This document shows positions 16,263 through 25,200 of a DNA stretch of 64,000 bases, piece by piece. Numbering within the stretch: the first letter of the stretch is position 1; each line of letters starts with the position of its first letter. The notes under the pieces were generated by a model, which searched no databases, had not been told where the DNA came from, and saw nothing but the letters and a program-made list of their open reading frames with translations. The stretch is from contig DGAG01000016.1 in the NCBI GenBank assembly GCA_002382325.1, positions 59,354 to 123,353 on the forward strand. Direction: 5' to 3'. The translations under genes and the position numbers were made by a program. Source of the stretch: Epsilonproteobacteria bacterium UBA4036. GTDB lineage: Bacteria; Campylobacterota; Campylobacteria; Campylobacterales; Arcobacteraceae.

Positions 16263-16293
16263 ACCATGGTCGAAAAAAACTCTTCAAGCCTTG

Positions 16294-16312
16294 TTGTCAC
16301 AAGCTTTTCAGA
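16294..16312 (-). terminator. Terminator-like hairpin downstream of small gene
   Basis: On the minus strand AGCTTGT pairs with ACAAGGCT (one bulge), followed by a short spacer and TTTTTTT. It would stop transcription coming from the small gene at 16509-16742 before the cysteine-rich gene. Confidence 0.5.
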
Positions 16313-16508
16313 GCTTTTTTTGAACCAGCATTTTGACGATTTTTCATTTAACTAACGAATTATAAACTAAAAGTGAAAAATTTTTCCAAAAAAATATTAA
16401 AAAAATATTTTTTTTATAAGAAGTCCGATTTTATGGCTTTTAAAGAGAAAAAATTTTTAATATTTTTTGACCATAAGTGGAATAGCTGTAAGAAATTTTA
16501 TATAAAAT

Positions 16509-16742
16509 TTATTTTGTTTTTAATTTTTTCATTGCATCGGCAAGTTTGGCAATATCAAAAATATCCAATTTTAGTGTTTTTTGGATAATTTGATTTAAAG
16601 TAATGTTATTATCCAAGGCAATTTTTGCCCCTGTTTCATAGTTATGATGTGTTCGAATTTCATTGGCTATTCGTAAAACAATATCATACACAGGATCACT
16701 TAATCGATAAGTATCAAATTGAGTATTGGGTTTTTTAATCAC
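16509..16742 (-). CDS. Small hypothetical protein, paralogue of 15724-15945
   Basis: This is a 77-residue protein that starts at GTG 16742 with AAGGATG upstream; an ATG just upstream is out of frame and soon closed. Its helical body EIRTHHNYETGAKIALDNN and the tail KLDIFDIAKLADAMKKL align with the gene at 15724-15945. The function is unknown. The pair straddles the secreted cysteine-rich gene, suggesting an old local duplication. Confidence 0.68.
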   Translation of the reverse strand: MIKKPNTQFDTYRLSDPVYDIVLRIANEIRTHHNYETGAKIALDNNITLNQIIQKTLKLDIFDIAKLADAMKKLKTK

Positions 16743-16830
16743 TCATCATCCTTAGAAAATAAATATGGGTACCTTGCGTTTTTAGAAGTACCCTATAATT
16801 ATAATATAAAATTTGGATTTTGTGTTACAC

Positions 16831-16886
16831 AGTGAAAGAGAAATCGTAAGTGGTGAGTAGTGAATGGTTGATGGGTGTGGTTGTTT
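16831..16886. repeat. Heptamer-periodic repeat, site 2
   Basis: Consecutive 7-mers AGTGAAA, GAGAAAT, CGTAAGT, GGTGAGT, AGTGAAT, GGTTGAT, GGGTGTG and GTTGTTT follow a loose [AG]GTGA-like 7-bp rhythm. The 16-mer GTGAGTAGTGAATGGT (16853-16868) recurs as its reverse complement at 55408-55423. It lies downstream of the leftward L,D-transpeptidase gene. Confidence 0.6.
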
Positions 16887-17800
16887 TAAAGTTTATCGAC
16901 GATAATAAGATATTTCCCTTTAAAGGGTATTTTGGGAAAATTGAGAGGTTTTTGGGCTGTGGGGTTTTTCCATTGATTATTGTGTATATTGTTGGCATGT
17001 AAAACAAGGTGTTCATCTAAAAAAAGATTTAACTCATTTGAAATACGAATACACCCATGAGATTGGGGTTGCCCCAATTTAAAAGTGGATTCGTGTGCGT
17101 GTAGGGCAAACTCTAAATAATCACTTATAGTGTCGGGTTTGCTGTCTTTTTTCCCATTAATTCGATAACGAATTGATGTTTGTTTGCCAAAATAAAAGAC
17201 AAATCGCTCTTTTTGTCCGTAGGGCATAACGTTTTTCTCTTCAATAAATTCTCCACTGGAACGCCATCCTTGTAAACTTTCAAAAATACCCGTAGGGGTT
17301 TTTAAATAGTGGTCATCGCCTTGTTTTATCTCTTTTTCTTTTTCCATATTTCCTGTGGAAACTAAATCTGAACCAATATGATGAAGCGTTTGTGTGTGGG
17401 CATCATAAAACAGAACACTTAAACGTTGTTGTGATAAATCCAAGAAACTCAAAAACTGTGAAGTGGATATTTTTTTTGAATGAATGACTGTAAAAAGATA
17501 CTCTTTTATTTTATGTAATGTTTGAACAGAAAGTTCAATTTGTTGATAATACTCTTTTTGATGGTGTTTCAAAAAAGGGTTATTTTGAACACTTTCCCAC
17601 CCTTTAAGTCGGGTTATAGTTTGATTGATACACACTTCATTATTTTGACAGGTTTCATATAAAAAGTGTGAATAGTGTTTTTTATAGAGATTTTTTTCAT
17701 TGACTTCATTAAAAAATGTTGTTTGCAGTTGGGCCACAAAGCTTTCGTTTGAGAACAAATAGCTAAATAGGCATACGTAAAGTAAAATCAATTTTTTCAT
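16886..17800 (-). CDS. L,D-transpeptidase family (YkuD) protein
   Basis: The 304-residue protein begins with a signal peptide (MKKLILLYVCLFSYLFS) and so acts in the periplasm. The YkuD domain lies in the C-terminal half: TPTGIFESLQGW, FALHAHES and the catalytic SHGCIRISN with His and Cys. The family crosslinks peptidoglycan or modifies stem peptides, and related Campylobacterota enzymes such as Pgp-type carboxypeptidases influence cell shape; which activity applies here is not evident. The stop falls at a heptamer repeat (site 2). It is transcribed alone. Confidence 0.88.
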   Translation of the reverse strand: MKKLILLYVCLFSYLFSNESFVAQLQTTFFNEVNEKNLYKKHYSHFLYETCQNNEVCINQTITRLKGWESVQNNPFLKHHQKEYYQQIELSVQTLHKIKEYLFTVIHSKKISTSQFLSFLDLSQQRLSVLFYDAHTQTLHHIGSDLVSTGNMEKEKEIKQGDDHYLKTPTGIFESLQGWRSSGEFIEEKNVMPYGQKERFVFYFGKQTSIRYRINGKKDSKPDTISDYLEFALHAHESTFKLGQPQSHGCIRISNELNLFLDEHLVLHANNIHNNQWKNPTAQKPLNFPKIPFKGKYLIIVDKL

Positions 17801-17830
17801 AAGAAAGTGTATCTAATACGGCATAAAAAA

Positions 17831-17854
17831 AAGGGAAAGCACAGGCTCTCCCTT
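17831..17854 (-). terminator. Rho-independent terminator of the aldehyde dehydrogenase operon
   Basis: AAGGGAxAGC and GCTxTCCCTT form a stem around ACAG. On the minus strand it is followed by eight T residues, 21 bases past the aldehyde dehydrogenase stop. Confidence 0.85.
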
Positions 17855-17874
17855 GTGTAAAATATCAAAAGTTA

Positions 17875-19266
17875 TTATAAAACGCTTGATTTGATGACCA
17901 TCATTTTTTCGTTTGACATTTCATCCATACTGTGGTGGATTCCTCCCATACCAAGTCCAGAAGCTTTGGCTCCTCCAAATGGCATCCAATCGACTCTAAA
18001 TGCTGTGTGGTCATTGACCATAACAGCAGTGGCATTAAGTCGTTTTACACATTTTAATGCAGTATCTAAGTTTTTAGTAAATACTGCTGCTTGAAACGAT
18101 ACTTCTAAGCTGTTGGCTCTTTTAATGGCATCATCGATGTTTGAGTATGAGTAAATACACACAACGGGTCCAAACACCTCTTTTGTAGAAACTAAAGCAT
18201 CATCAGCAGGGTTTACAATAACGGTTGGTTCAAAACAAGAAGCAGAGATTCTTTTTCCACCGGTTAAAATTTTTCCGCCTTTTGTTACGGCTTCATTAAC
18301 CCACTCTTCAACTCTATTGACTTCGTTGTTGTTAATAAGTGGTCCGACTTCAGTTTTAGGGTCTAATTGATCTCCTACGACTAATTTAGATGCGTATGCT
18401 GCTAATTTTGTTGCGACTTCATCACAAATGGATTCGTGTACAAATACTCTTTGCACAGAAACACACACTTGACCTGCGTGATAAAAACCACCTTTTCCAA
18501 TGGAAGGAATCAGTTCAGCAATGTCTGCATCCGGCTCAACAATAACAGGGGCAACTCCACCGTGTTCTAACGCTACTCGTGTACCATTGGCTACTTTTGA
18601 GTTTAAGTACCAACCTACTGCACCTGAACCAATAAAGGTTAAGAAGTTTACTTTTGGGCTTGTTGCGAGTAATTCACCGGCTTCTCTTCCACACACAACG
18701 GCTTGAGCCCAACCATTTGGAAGCCCCGCTTCTTTTAGGATTTCTACCAATTGAATCGCACTCATAGGAGTTTGAGTGGCAGGTTTGATAATAACTGAAC
18801 ACCCCACCGCAATCGCAGGAATTACTTGGTGAACGGCTAAATTAAATGGGTGGTTAAATGCAGAAACGGCTGCAACAACCCCAATAGGCTCTTTAAAGGT
18901 ATATGCCATTCGGTTGGCACTGCTTAGGGTGTGTCCCATTGCGATTTCTTTGCCTTCAAATGCACCTAAATGCTCAATAGCCAGTTTTACACCATTGATG
19001 GCTCTGTGAACTTCTACTTTAGAATCAATATAGGGTTTTCCCCCTTCACTTGCACAAAGCAGGGTTAACTCTTCAATTTGTGAAGACATAATTTCAACCA
19101 CTTTTTCTAAAATCTCTACGCGTTTATATTTTGGTAATGCTTGTGTGTGATCTAAAAAAGTAGAACTGGCTAATTCAATCGCACTTTCTACTTCTTCTAT
19201 TGAACTAAAGGGAACAGTTCCCACTACTCTTCCATCAAACGGTGACGTTACTTCTATTGTATTCAT
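17875..19266 (-). CDS. NAD(P)-dependent aldehyde dehydrogenase family protein
   Basis: This cytosolic enzyme oxidises an aldehyde to a carboxylate. The 463 residues show the family residues: SAFNHPFNLA with the oxyanion Asn, KPATQTP for the cofactor, LEHGG with the general base Glu, and FYHAGQVCVSVQR with the catalytic Cys. The C-terminal WMPFGGAKASGLG is also typical. It resembles the non-specific lactaldehyde/glyceraldehyde-type group. Only 43 bases separate it from the acetolactate synthase-like gene upstream, so the two probably form an operon, which suggests a shared C3/C4 acid or aldehyde pathway. The substrate is not evident. Confidence 0.88.
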   Translation of the reverse strand: MNTIEVTSPFDGRVVGTVPFSSIEEVESAIELASSTFLDHTQALPKYKRVEILEKVVEIMSSQIEELTLLCASEGGKPYIDSKVEVHRAINGVKLAIEHLGAFEGKEIAMGHTLSSANRMAYTFKEPIGVVAAVSAFNHPFNLAVHQVIPAIAVGCSVIIKPATQTPMSAIQLVEILKEAGLPNGWAQAVVCGREAGELLATSPKVNFLTFIGSGAVGWYLNSKVANGTRVALEHGGVAPVIVEPDADIAELIPSIGKGGFYHAGQVCVSVQRVFVHESICDEVATKLAAYASKLVVGDQLDPKTEVGPLINNNEVNRVEEWVNEAVTKGGKILTGGKRISASCFEPTVIVNPADDALVSTKEVFGPVVCIYSYSNIDDAIKRANSLEVSFQAAVFTKNLDTALKCVKRLNATAVMVNDHTAFRVDWMPFGGAKASGLGMGGIHHSMDEMSNEKMMVIKSSVL

Positions 19267-19309
19267 TCTTTTCCTTTTCTTTTTTTGGTCTGGCTTTTTT
19301 AAAGGTGTA

Positions 19310-20956
19310 TTATAACATACACGTTTTATTTGCCAATAAGTCGTTTAAAATCGCATGGTTAAGTGAATAATCAACGGCTAAATCAATTAAGTGAACCCCT
19401 TTACCATTAACACAATTTTTTAATGTTTCTTCAAACTCTTCACACGACGTTGGACGGTGACCAGTTGCTCCATACGCTTCAGCGTATTTAACAAAATCAG
19501 GGTTACCTAAATCCAGTCCGAAGTTATCAAATCCCATACCACTTTGTTTCCATTTAATCATACCATAAGCGTTGTCATTTAAAATGATAACGGTCAAGTC
19601 AAGCCCCAGTCTTACAGCTGTTTCCATCTCTTGTGAGTTCATCATAAAACCACCATCACCACACACAGCTACAACTTTTCTATCAGGATGAACCATTTTA
19701 GCGGCCATTCCAGAAGGAAGTCCTGCTCCCATAGTGGCTAAAGCATTGTCAAGCAACAAGGTATTGGGTTGGGCACATCGGTAGTTTCGGGCAAACCAAA
19801 TTTTATAGACCCCATTATCTAAAGTAACAATATCTTCATCATCCAATGTTTGTCGGATGGTTCGTACGGCTTTTTGAGGTAAGATTGGGAATCGTGTATC
19901 TCCAAAATATTTACTCAATCGTGTTCGAATGTCTTCTGCTAGTCGAATGTAGTAATCAAAATCCCAATGCTCTTGTTTTGAAACAGCTGTAGTAAGGTTA
20001 TTGACATTTGAAGCAATATCCCCAATAACGTCCAATTGTGGGAAATAGGTGTCATCAACTTCTGATGGGAAGAAGTTTACATGGATTACTTTTGTTGCAT
20101 CGGGGGTGTTTTCCATAAAAAACGGTGGTTTTTCAATGACATCATGTCCTACATTGATGATTAAATCTGCTCGTTCAATTGCACAGTGAATAAAATCATT
20201 TTTTGATAAAGCAGCGGTACTTAAACATAATTTATGATTTTCATCGACTACCCCTTTACCCATTTGTGTTGAGAAGAAAGGAATGCCTGTTTCATTAACA
20301 AAATTGGTCAATGCGTTACCAATTCGGCTTCGGTTTGCACCTGCACCAATTAAAAGAAGAGGTCTTTTGGCTTTTTCAATCATTTTTGCAGCAGCTAAAA
20401 TCGCATCTTTATCGGCTTTTGGATAGTGAAAACTTCGTACAGGATAGATGTTAAAATCAACTTCTTCATCCGCAATGTCTTCGGGTAACTCAATATGAAC
20501 AGCCCCTGGTCGTTCCGTTGTTGCGATTTTAAAGGCCTCTCTTACCATTGAAGGGATGTTGTTACCATTTACTACTTGTTTGGCATATTTTGTTACGGGT
20601 TTCATCATATTGACAATGTCAACGATTTGAAATCGACCTTGTTTTGATTTTTTGATGGGTTTTTGTCCTGTAATCATCATCATTGGCATACCACCAAGTT
20701 GAGCATACGCTGCAGCTGTTACAAAGTTAGTAGCCCCAGGTCCAAGTGTGGCTAAACAGACACCCACTTTTCCTGTTAATCGTCCATACGTTGCTGCCAT
20801 AAACCCAGCACCTTGCTCATGTCTTGTTAAAATAAGTTTAATATTTGAATTTCTTAATGATTCTAAAAAGTCCAAGTTTTCTTCACCTGGAATACCAAAA
20901 ATATATTCAACACCTTCGTTTTCTAAAGCTTTAACGAATAAATCTGAAGCTTTCAT
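19310..20956 (-). CDS. Thiamine diphosphate enzyme, acetolactate synthase large-subunit type
   Basis: The 548-residue cytosolic enzyme has the three-domain ThDP layout. The cofactor-activating Glu is in LTRHEQGAGFMA (about residue 48), the middle domain is near 190-330, and the ThDP/Mg motif GDGGFMMNSQEMETAVRLG lies near 440-460. It resembles catabolic acetolactate synthase (AlsS/IlvB-like), which condenses two pyruvates, and no small subunit gene is adjacent, as in catabolic forms. The linked aldehyde dehydrogenase leaves open a related decarboxylase or ligase. A hairpin 100 bases upstream of the start might regulate it. Confidence 0.82.
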   Translation of the reverse strand: MKASDLFVKALENEGVEYIFGIPGEENLDFLESLRNSNIKLILTRHEQGAGFMAATYGRLTGKVGVCLATLGPGATNFVTAAAYAQLGGMPMMMITGQKPIKKSKQGRFQIVDIVNMMKPVTKYAKQVVNGNNIPSMVREAFKIATTERPGAVHIELPEDIADEEVDFNIYPVRSFHYPKADKDAILAAAKMIEKAKRPLLLIGAGANRSRIGNALTNFVNETGIPFFSTQMGKGVVDENHKLCLSTAALSKNDFIHCAIERADLIINVGHDVIEKPPFFMENTPDATKVIHVNFFPSEVDDTYFPQLDVIGDIASNVNNLTTAVSKQEHWDFDYYIRLAEDIRTRLSKYFGDTRFPILPQKAVRTIRQTLDDEDIVTLDNGVYKIWFARNYRCAQPNTLLLDNALATMGAGLPSGMAAKMVHPDRKVVAVCGDGGFMMNSQEMETAVRLGLDLTVIILNDNAYGMIKWKQSGMGFDNFGLDLGNPDFVKYAEAYGATGHRPTSCEEFEETLKNCVNGKGVHLIDLAVDYSLNHAILNDLLANKTCML

Positions 20957-21269
20957 AATTTCTCCAATTTTTTAATTTTTGTTAGTTTCTCAAAATCTAT
21001 GTTAAATGAAAATTAAACATAAATTCTACATTGTGTTTGTAATACTAAATCAAAGCAAAAAAGAGCTCTTTAGGAGCCTAAAAAGCTCTTTTTGACCTCT
21101 TTTTAAATCGGTCTTTGTGTAAAAAAGTTACTAAATAATGATGAAAAAGCAACGAGTGCCTATTTTATGGCATTTACAAAAATGTTAACAATTTTTTAGA
21201 CAATTTTTCTACTGTGTTACTTTATTACTCGAAAAATGACACTATTTGAAATCAATTTTGAGTGATTGG
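20957..21269. other. Intergenic region upstream of acetolactate synthase-like gene
   Basis: This 313-bp gap between two leftward genes contains one strong hairpin (21057-21095) and AT-rich sequence otherwise. No ORF with a ribosome site was seen. Confidence 0.6.
21057..21095 (-). terminator. Strong hairpin: terminator or leader attenuator
   Basis: AAAAAGAGCT-TTTA pairs with TAAA-AGCTCTTTTT (one mismatch), giving T-runs on both strands. It is ~175 bases past the metallopeptidase stop and ~100 bases before the acetolactate synthase-like start, so it may end the former or lie in the leader of the latter. Confidence 0.6.
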
Positions 21270-21782
21270 TTAATACATTTTTCCAAAAAGTTGCAGATGA
21301 ATCAAATAAAGGCGTAAATCAAACTCAACTTGCATATAATCGTTTTGAATAAAGGTACACAGATTATAAAAGGCTTTATTATGCTCTTTTTCTTTTAAAT
21401 GCGCCAATTCGTGTACGACAATCATTTCCAAAAATTTTTCAGGAACCTGTTTGAATAACGTGGCAATTTTTATTTCATTTTTGGCTTTAAGGTTTCCCCC
21501 TTGTACACGAGAGATAAACGTGTGCATACCTAAGGCATTGTTGACTTGAATTTTACTGTCATAAATGATTTTATTGATTTGAAATTTTTTAAAGTAGTTG
21601 TTTTTAAACTCCATGACATACTCATAGAGTAATTTATCGTTGGAAATAGTATGTTTATGGGGATATTTGTTTTTTATATAGCTGCTTAAGGTTTTGTTTT
21701 CAATAAGTTTTAGTACACTCTCTTGAAGTGATTGAGGGTAGTGACAGATGTAGTTTAAATGATTCATATGAAATTTTATCAT
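21270..21782 (-). CDS. YgjP-like (DUF45) zinc metallopeptidase domain protein
   Basis: The 170-residue protein contains the zinc-metallopeptidase motif VVHELAHLKEKEHNKAFY near 120-137, with His-Glu-x2-His and a downstream His-x3-Phe as in YgjP/WLM-type proteins. There is no signal peptide, so it is probably cytosolic; the physiological substrate of the family is mostly unknown. It diverges from the histidine kinase gene with only 55 bases between the chosen starts. A second Met at residue 6 is an alternative start, as no clear ribosome site is visible. Confidence 0.82.
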   Translation of the reverse strand: MIKFHMNHLNYICHYPQSLQESVLKLIENKTLSSYIKNKYPHKHTISNDKLLYEYVMEFKNNYFKKFQINKIIYDSKIQVNNALGMHTFISRVQGGNLKAKNEIKIATLFKQVPEKFLEMIVVHELAHLKEKEHNKAFYNLCTFIQNDYMQVEFDLRLYLIHLQLFGKMY

Positions 21783-21837
21783 AAATAATTTGTTTGTTAA
21801 AAATATTTGGATAAACTTTTCTTTTTTAAGGGATACA

Positions 21838-23775
21838 ATGGTTTTTAAAAACGAAGAGAAAATTATAAAAATAATAAAATATACTCCCCCTTTATTTGTT
21901 GTATTATTTGCCTGTATTATCTCACTGGTGCTTTTAATTGATAATAAAATAACCTTTAATAAAGAGAAAGAAAAACTTGAAAATGACTATCTTTTGCGCA
22001 ATCAAGAGCTGGTTAAAAACGATGTTGAAATGGTCTATAACTATATTTCAAAACAGCAAGTATCGATGGAAAATCGATTAAAACAGAGTTTAAAAAACCG
22101 TGTTAATGAAGCGTATATTATTGCCATGGAAATTTATCATCAAAATCAACATTTGGGCAAAGAAACGGTAACAAAGCTGATTAAAGATGCGTTAGTCAAT
22201 GTTCGATTTAATGAAGGTCGAGGCTATTATTTTATTTACTCTATGGATTATGAGTGTATATTATTGCCCATTAATCGAAGTTTAGAAGGGACAAGTTTTT
22301 ATAATTTTAAAGAAGGTCGTGGAGAATACTTAACTCGAAATATTGTTGAAATGGTCAGAAAAAATAAAGAGGGGTATTTAACGTGGTGGTTCCCCAAACC
22401 CTCAGATTTGACGACATCCTATAAAAAAATAGGCTTTAATAAATATTTTGAACCCCTTGATTGGTTTATTGGAACAGGGGAATATTTTGATGAATTTGAA
22501 CAAAGTACTCAAAAAAAAGTTTTGAATGATATTGAAGAAATGATGAGTATGACCAACAACAAATATCTGTTTATTTTAACTCAAGAGGGTGTTTTTTTGT
22601 CACACCCTCAAAAAGAGCTTGTGGGTAAAAATTTGTTGGAAGAAAACAGTTTAATTGGAGAAAACAACAAGCATGAAGCCATTAATAATTTAAATGCGTT
22701 TAAACAACTCTCCAAAGAAGGTGGTTTCCATGAGTATGCCCATTTAAACGAAAATAAAAAGTGGCTTATGAAAACGAGCTATGTCAAAGGCGTAGATAAA
22801 TGGGATTGGATTTTAGGAAAAGGGTTTTATGAAAGTGATGTTGCTTATGTATTGCAAGAGAAACAACAGCAACTCAAAGAGGAGTTTAATAAACAATTAC
22901 TCAATATCTTTTTAATTGCATTGGTGTTAATTGTGCTTTTATTGATGTTATCGTCTTATGTTTCAAGATTGCTTCAAGCTAAATTTAAAGGGTATAAGCA
23001 AAATATTCAAGCCCACATTCAAAAAGACAAATTGCAACAAGAGTTGCTTTTTCAACAATCAAAAATGGCTGCAATGGGAGAAATGATAGGTAATATTGCC
23101 CACCAATGGCGACAGCCTTTAAGTGCGATTACCCTAAGTGCAACAACCTTGGAGTTAAAAAATGAGATGAACAGTTTAAACAAAGAAGAGGTTGATGTTC
23201 ATGTTCAAAATATTACTCATTCCGCTCAATATCTCTCAACGACTATTGATGATTTTAGAAACTTTTTTAAACCACACAAAGAGAAAAATGAGTTTACCAT
23301 TCAAAGTGCGATTGAAAAAACATTAAAGCTGATTTACGTACAATTTAAAAATAAAGAGATTGAAATCATAAAAAATATTCACCCCACTCCTTTGTACAGT
23401 TACGAAAATGAATTGGTTCAAGTGTTAATCAATGTACTTAACAATGCCAAAGATGAGTTGGAGAAAAAAGCGGGTCCAAAATTAATTTTTATTGATACCT
23501 ACACCAAAAAAAATCAACTTTTTATCGAAATAAAAGATAATGCTTTGGGTATTCCTGTGGCAATTATAAATCGAATATTTGAACCCTATTTTACGACAAA
23601 ACATCAAAAACAAGGGACAGGAATAGGGCTTTATATGAGCAGTGAGATTGTAACGAAACATTTAAAAGGTGAAATTAAAGCTCAAAATACTCAATTTAAA
23701 TTTAACAATAAAACCCATAAAGGGGCATTGATAACCATTACTTTGCCACTAGGAGAGCCCCATGCCCATACCTGA
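21838..23775 (+). CDS. Cache-domain sensor histidine kinase
   Basis: From the chosen start (645 residues) the protein has a TM helix near 15-35 and a periplasmic region with two Cache_2-like modules, each ending in a WF/WDWILG-type segment (EPLDWFIGTGEYFD and DKWDWILGKGFYES). A second TM helix near 365-385 is followed by a HisKA box GNIAHQWRQPL with the phospho-accepting His (about residue 420), then the ATPase domain with NVLNNAKDEL, DNALGIP and GTGIGLYM. It autophosphorylates on binding an external ligand; Cache_2 domains often sense small acids. No response regulator is adjacent. AAGGGA precedes ATG 21838, so it is preferred to ATG 21790. Confidence 0.9.
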   Translation: MVFKNEEKIIKIIKYTPPLFVVLFACIISLVLLIDNKITFNKEKEKLENDYLLRNQELVKNDVEMVYNYISKQQVSMENRLKQSLKNRVNEAYIIAMEIYHQNQHLGKETVTKLIKDALVNVRFNEGRGYYFIYSMDYECILLPINRSLEGTSFYNFKEGRGEYLTRNIVEMVRKNKEGYLTWWFPKPSDLTTSYKKIGFNKYFEPLDWFIGTGEYFDEFEQSTQKKVLNDIEEMMSMTNNKYLFILTQEGVFLSHPQKELVGKNLLEENSLIGENNKHEAINNLNAFKQLSKEGGFHEYAHLNENKKWLMKTSYVKGVDKWDWILGKGFYESDVAYVLQEKQQQLKEEFNKQLLNIFLIALVLIVLLLMLSSYVSRLLQAKFKGYKQNIQAHIQKDKLQQELLFQQSKMAAMGEMIGNIAHQWRQPLSAITLSATTLELKNEMNSLNKEEVDVHVQNITHSAQYLSTTIDDFRNFFKPHKEKNEFTIQSAIEKTLKLIYVQFKNKEIEIIKNIHPTPLYSYENELVQVLINVLNNAKDELEKKAGPKLIFIDTYTKKNQLFIEIKDNALGIPVAIINRIFEPYFTTKHQKQGTGIGLYMSSEIVTKHLKGEIKAQNTQFKFNNKTHKGALITITLPLGEPHAHT

Positions 23776-23848
23776 AAACCCTTATATCTACTTGGCGATT
23801 TTTTTACTCGTAAGCATCTACTTTGCGTGGAAAATTAACAGAGATTAA
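23762..23848 (+). CDS. Putative 28-residue single-pass membrane peptide
   Basis: An ATG at 23762 with AGGAGAG eight bases upstream opens a 28-codon frame: MPIPENPYIYLAIFLLVSIYFAWKINRD (shown in the two parts MPIPENPYIYLAIFLL and VSIYFAWKINRD). It overlaps the kinase stop by 14 bases in another frame. A hydrophobic stretch of ~17 residues flanked by acidic N-side and positive C-side charges fits a single TM helix with the C-terminus inside. It could be coupled to the kinase or be a stand-alone small protein. No homologue is known to me. Confidence 0.5.
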   Translation: MPIPENPYIYLAIFLLVSIYFAWKINRD

Positions 23849-23910
23849 TTTTGCTGTAAGATATTCAAGATAAAATATATTTTTTAGTCACTTTATTTAT
23901 AGGAAAATCA

Positions 23911-25200
23911 ATGGTTAAATATATGGCGACATTTCAGAACTACATTTCAAAAGAGTCGTTAAGTGGTATTATCCTTTTTTGTGCAACCGTTTTTGCGGTC
24001 TTGGTTGCCAATTCGAGTTGGGGTGATGCGTATTACAATTTATGGCATATGCCTTTGGGCATAGCCTTGGGTGATTCAACCATTACAATGGATTTAACGC
24101 ATTGGATTGATGATGGTTTGATGTCGATTTTCTTTTTGATGGTGGGGCTTGAAATCAAACGAGAACTGGTTTGCGGTGAGTTGTCCTCTGTTCAAAAAGC
24201 CTCTTTCCCTGTGGTTGCTGCTATTGGAGGCATGCTTATTCCTGCACTGATTTATGTGGGATTAAATACCAACAATCCTTTAGGGTTTGGTATTCCCATG
24301 GCAACGGATATTGCGTTTGCCTTGGGGATTTTGATGCTTTTGGGTAAACGAGTCAATCCTGCCATTAAACTTTTTTTAGTGGCATTGGCTGTTGTGGATG
24401 ACTTGGGTGCTGTTTTGGTTGTAGCCGTAGTCTACACCAATGAAATCAACTCTATTTACTTTTTGCATGCGGGATTGACCTATGCCATTCTTTGGATTTT
24501 TAATTTAGCTGGGGTTAAAAAGTTAGGTCCTTATTTGATTTTAGGTATTTTTTTATGGGTGTTCATCCACAGTATTGGTATTCATGCCACCATTGCAGGA
24601 GTGTTATTGGCATTTGTGATACCCATTCATGGAAAAATAGATGAAAAGAGTTTTGTGGCAAATACGCAGCACAGTCTAAAAGAGTTTGAACGTACAAGTA
24701 ACTCAAAACAAACTCTCAGTCATGACCAAATTGATGCCCTTGAAAACATTGCGTACAATTATGATAATGTGCAAAATCCTTTGGTCAAACTTGAACATAA
24801 TCTGCACAATTTTTCTGCTTTTTTTATCATGCCTTTGTTTGCTTTTTCCAATGCGGGAGTGCTGATTGATATGTCAACCATTTCAACGCATTTTATGATT
24901 GTTTTAGGCGTAGTATTAGGGTTATTAATTGGAAAACCCATTGGTGTCGTTGGATTTACCTATTTAGCCGTTAAATTCAAATGGGTGGCAAAGCCTTCTG
25001 AAATAAGTTGGTCAGATATTGTTGCGGTTGGATTTTTAGCAGGAATTGGGTTTACGATGTCTATTTTTATTACCCATTTGGCATTTGAAGATGAAAGTTT
25101 GATTGCCGCAGTTAAATTGGGGGTCTTTTTTGCCTCTTTTATTGCTGCTGTTATTGGAGTAATATTGATTATGATCAGTGCAAAAAAAAGAAGAGCTTAA
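23911..25200 (+). CDS. nhaA: Na+/H+ antiporter NhaA
   Basis: This inner-membrane antiporter exports Na+ in exchange for protons. The 429 residues give about 12 helices. The ion-binding double Asp is in LAVVDDLGAVLVV, and the conserved DDGLMSIFFLMVGLEIKREL and MATDIAFALGI segments are present. Length is slightly above the ~390-residue E. coli form, mostly from a hydrophilic loop near 245-300. The ATG at 23911 follows AGGAAAA. Salt tolerance by this antiporter fits a marine habitat. The stop overlaps the convergent EamA gene by four bases. Confidence 0.95.
   Translation: MVKYMATFQNYISKESLSGIILFCATVFAVLVANSSWGDAYYNLWHMPLGIALGDSTITMDLTHWIDDGLMSIFFLMVGLEIKRELVCGELSSVQKASFPVVAAIGGMLIPALIYVGLNTNNPLGFGIPMATDIAFALGILMLLGKRVNPAIKLFLVALAVVDDLGAVLVVAVVYTNEINSIYFLHAGLTYAILWIFNLAGVKKLGPYLILGIFLWVFIHSIGIHATIAGVLLAFVIPIHGKIDEKSFVANTQHSLKEFERTSNSKQTLSHDQIDALENIAYNYDNVQNPLVKLEHNLHNFSAFFIMPLFAFSNAGVLIDMSTISTHFMIVLGVVLGLLIGKPIGVVGFTYLAVKFKWVAKPSEISWSDIVAVGFLAGIGFTMSIFITHLAFEDESLIAAVKLGVFFASFIAAVIGVILIMISAKKRRA

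Larger units (their letters stand above)
16209..16508. other. AT-rich intergenic region with palindromes
   Basis: This 300-bp stretch holds the 22-bp perfect palindrome at 16241-16262, the short ACCATGGT at 16263-16270, a minus-strand terminator-like hairpin at about 16294-16312, and a very AT-rich hairpin near 16385-16416. A plus-strand reading frame from 16373 is low-complexity and not credible. Confidence 0.6.

Noticed and set aside
16373..16588. Plus-strand frame in AT-rich DNA between small genes
   Set aside because: Its translation is Phe/Lys/Ile-rich low complexity, it lacks a ribosome site, and it overlaps the end of the small gene at 16509-16742.
16825..17016. Minus-strand frame overlapping the L,D-transpeptidase end
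   Set aside because: The transpeptidase frame is complete with a conserved domain, and the other frame runs through the heptamer repeat.
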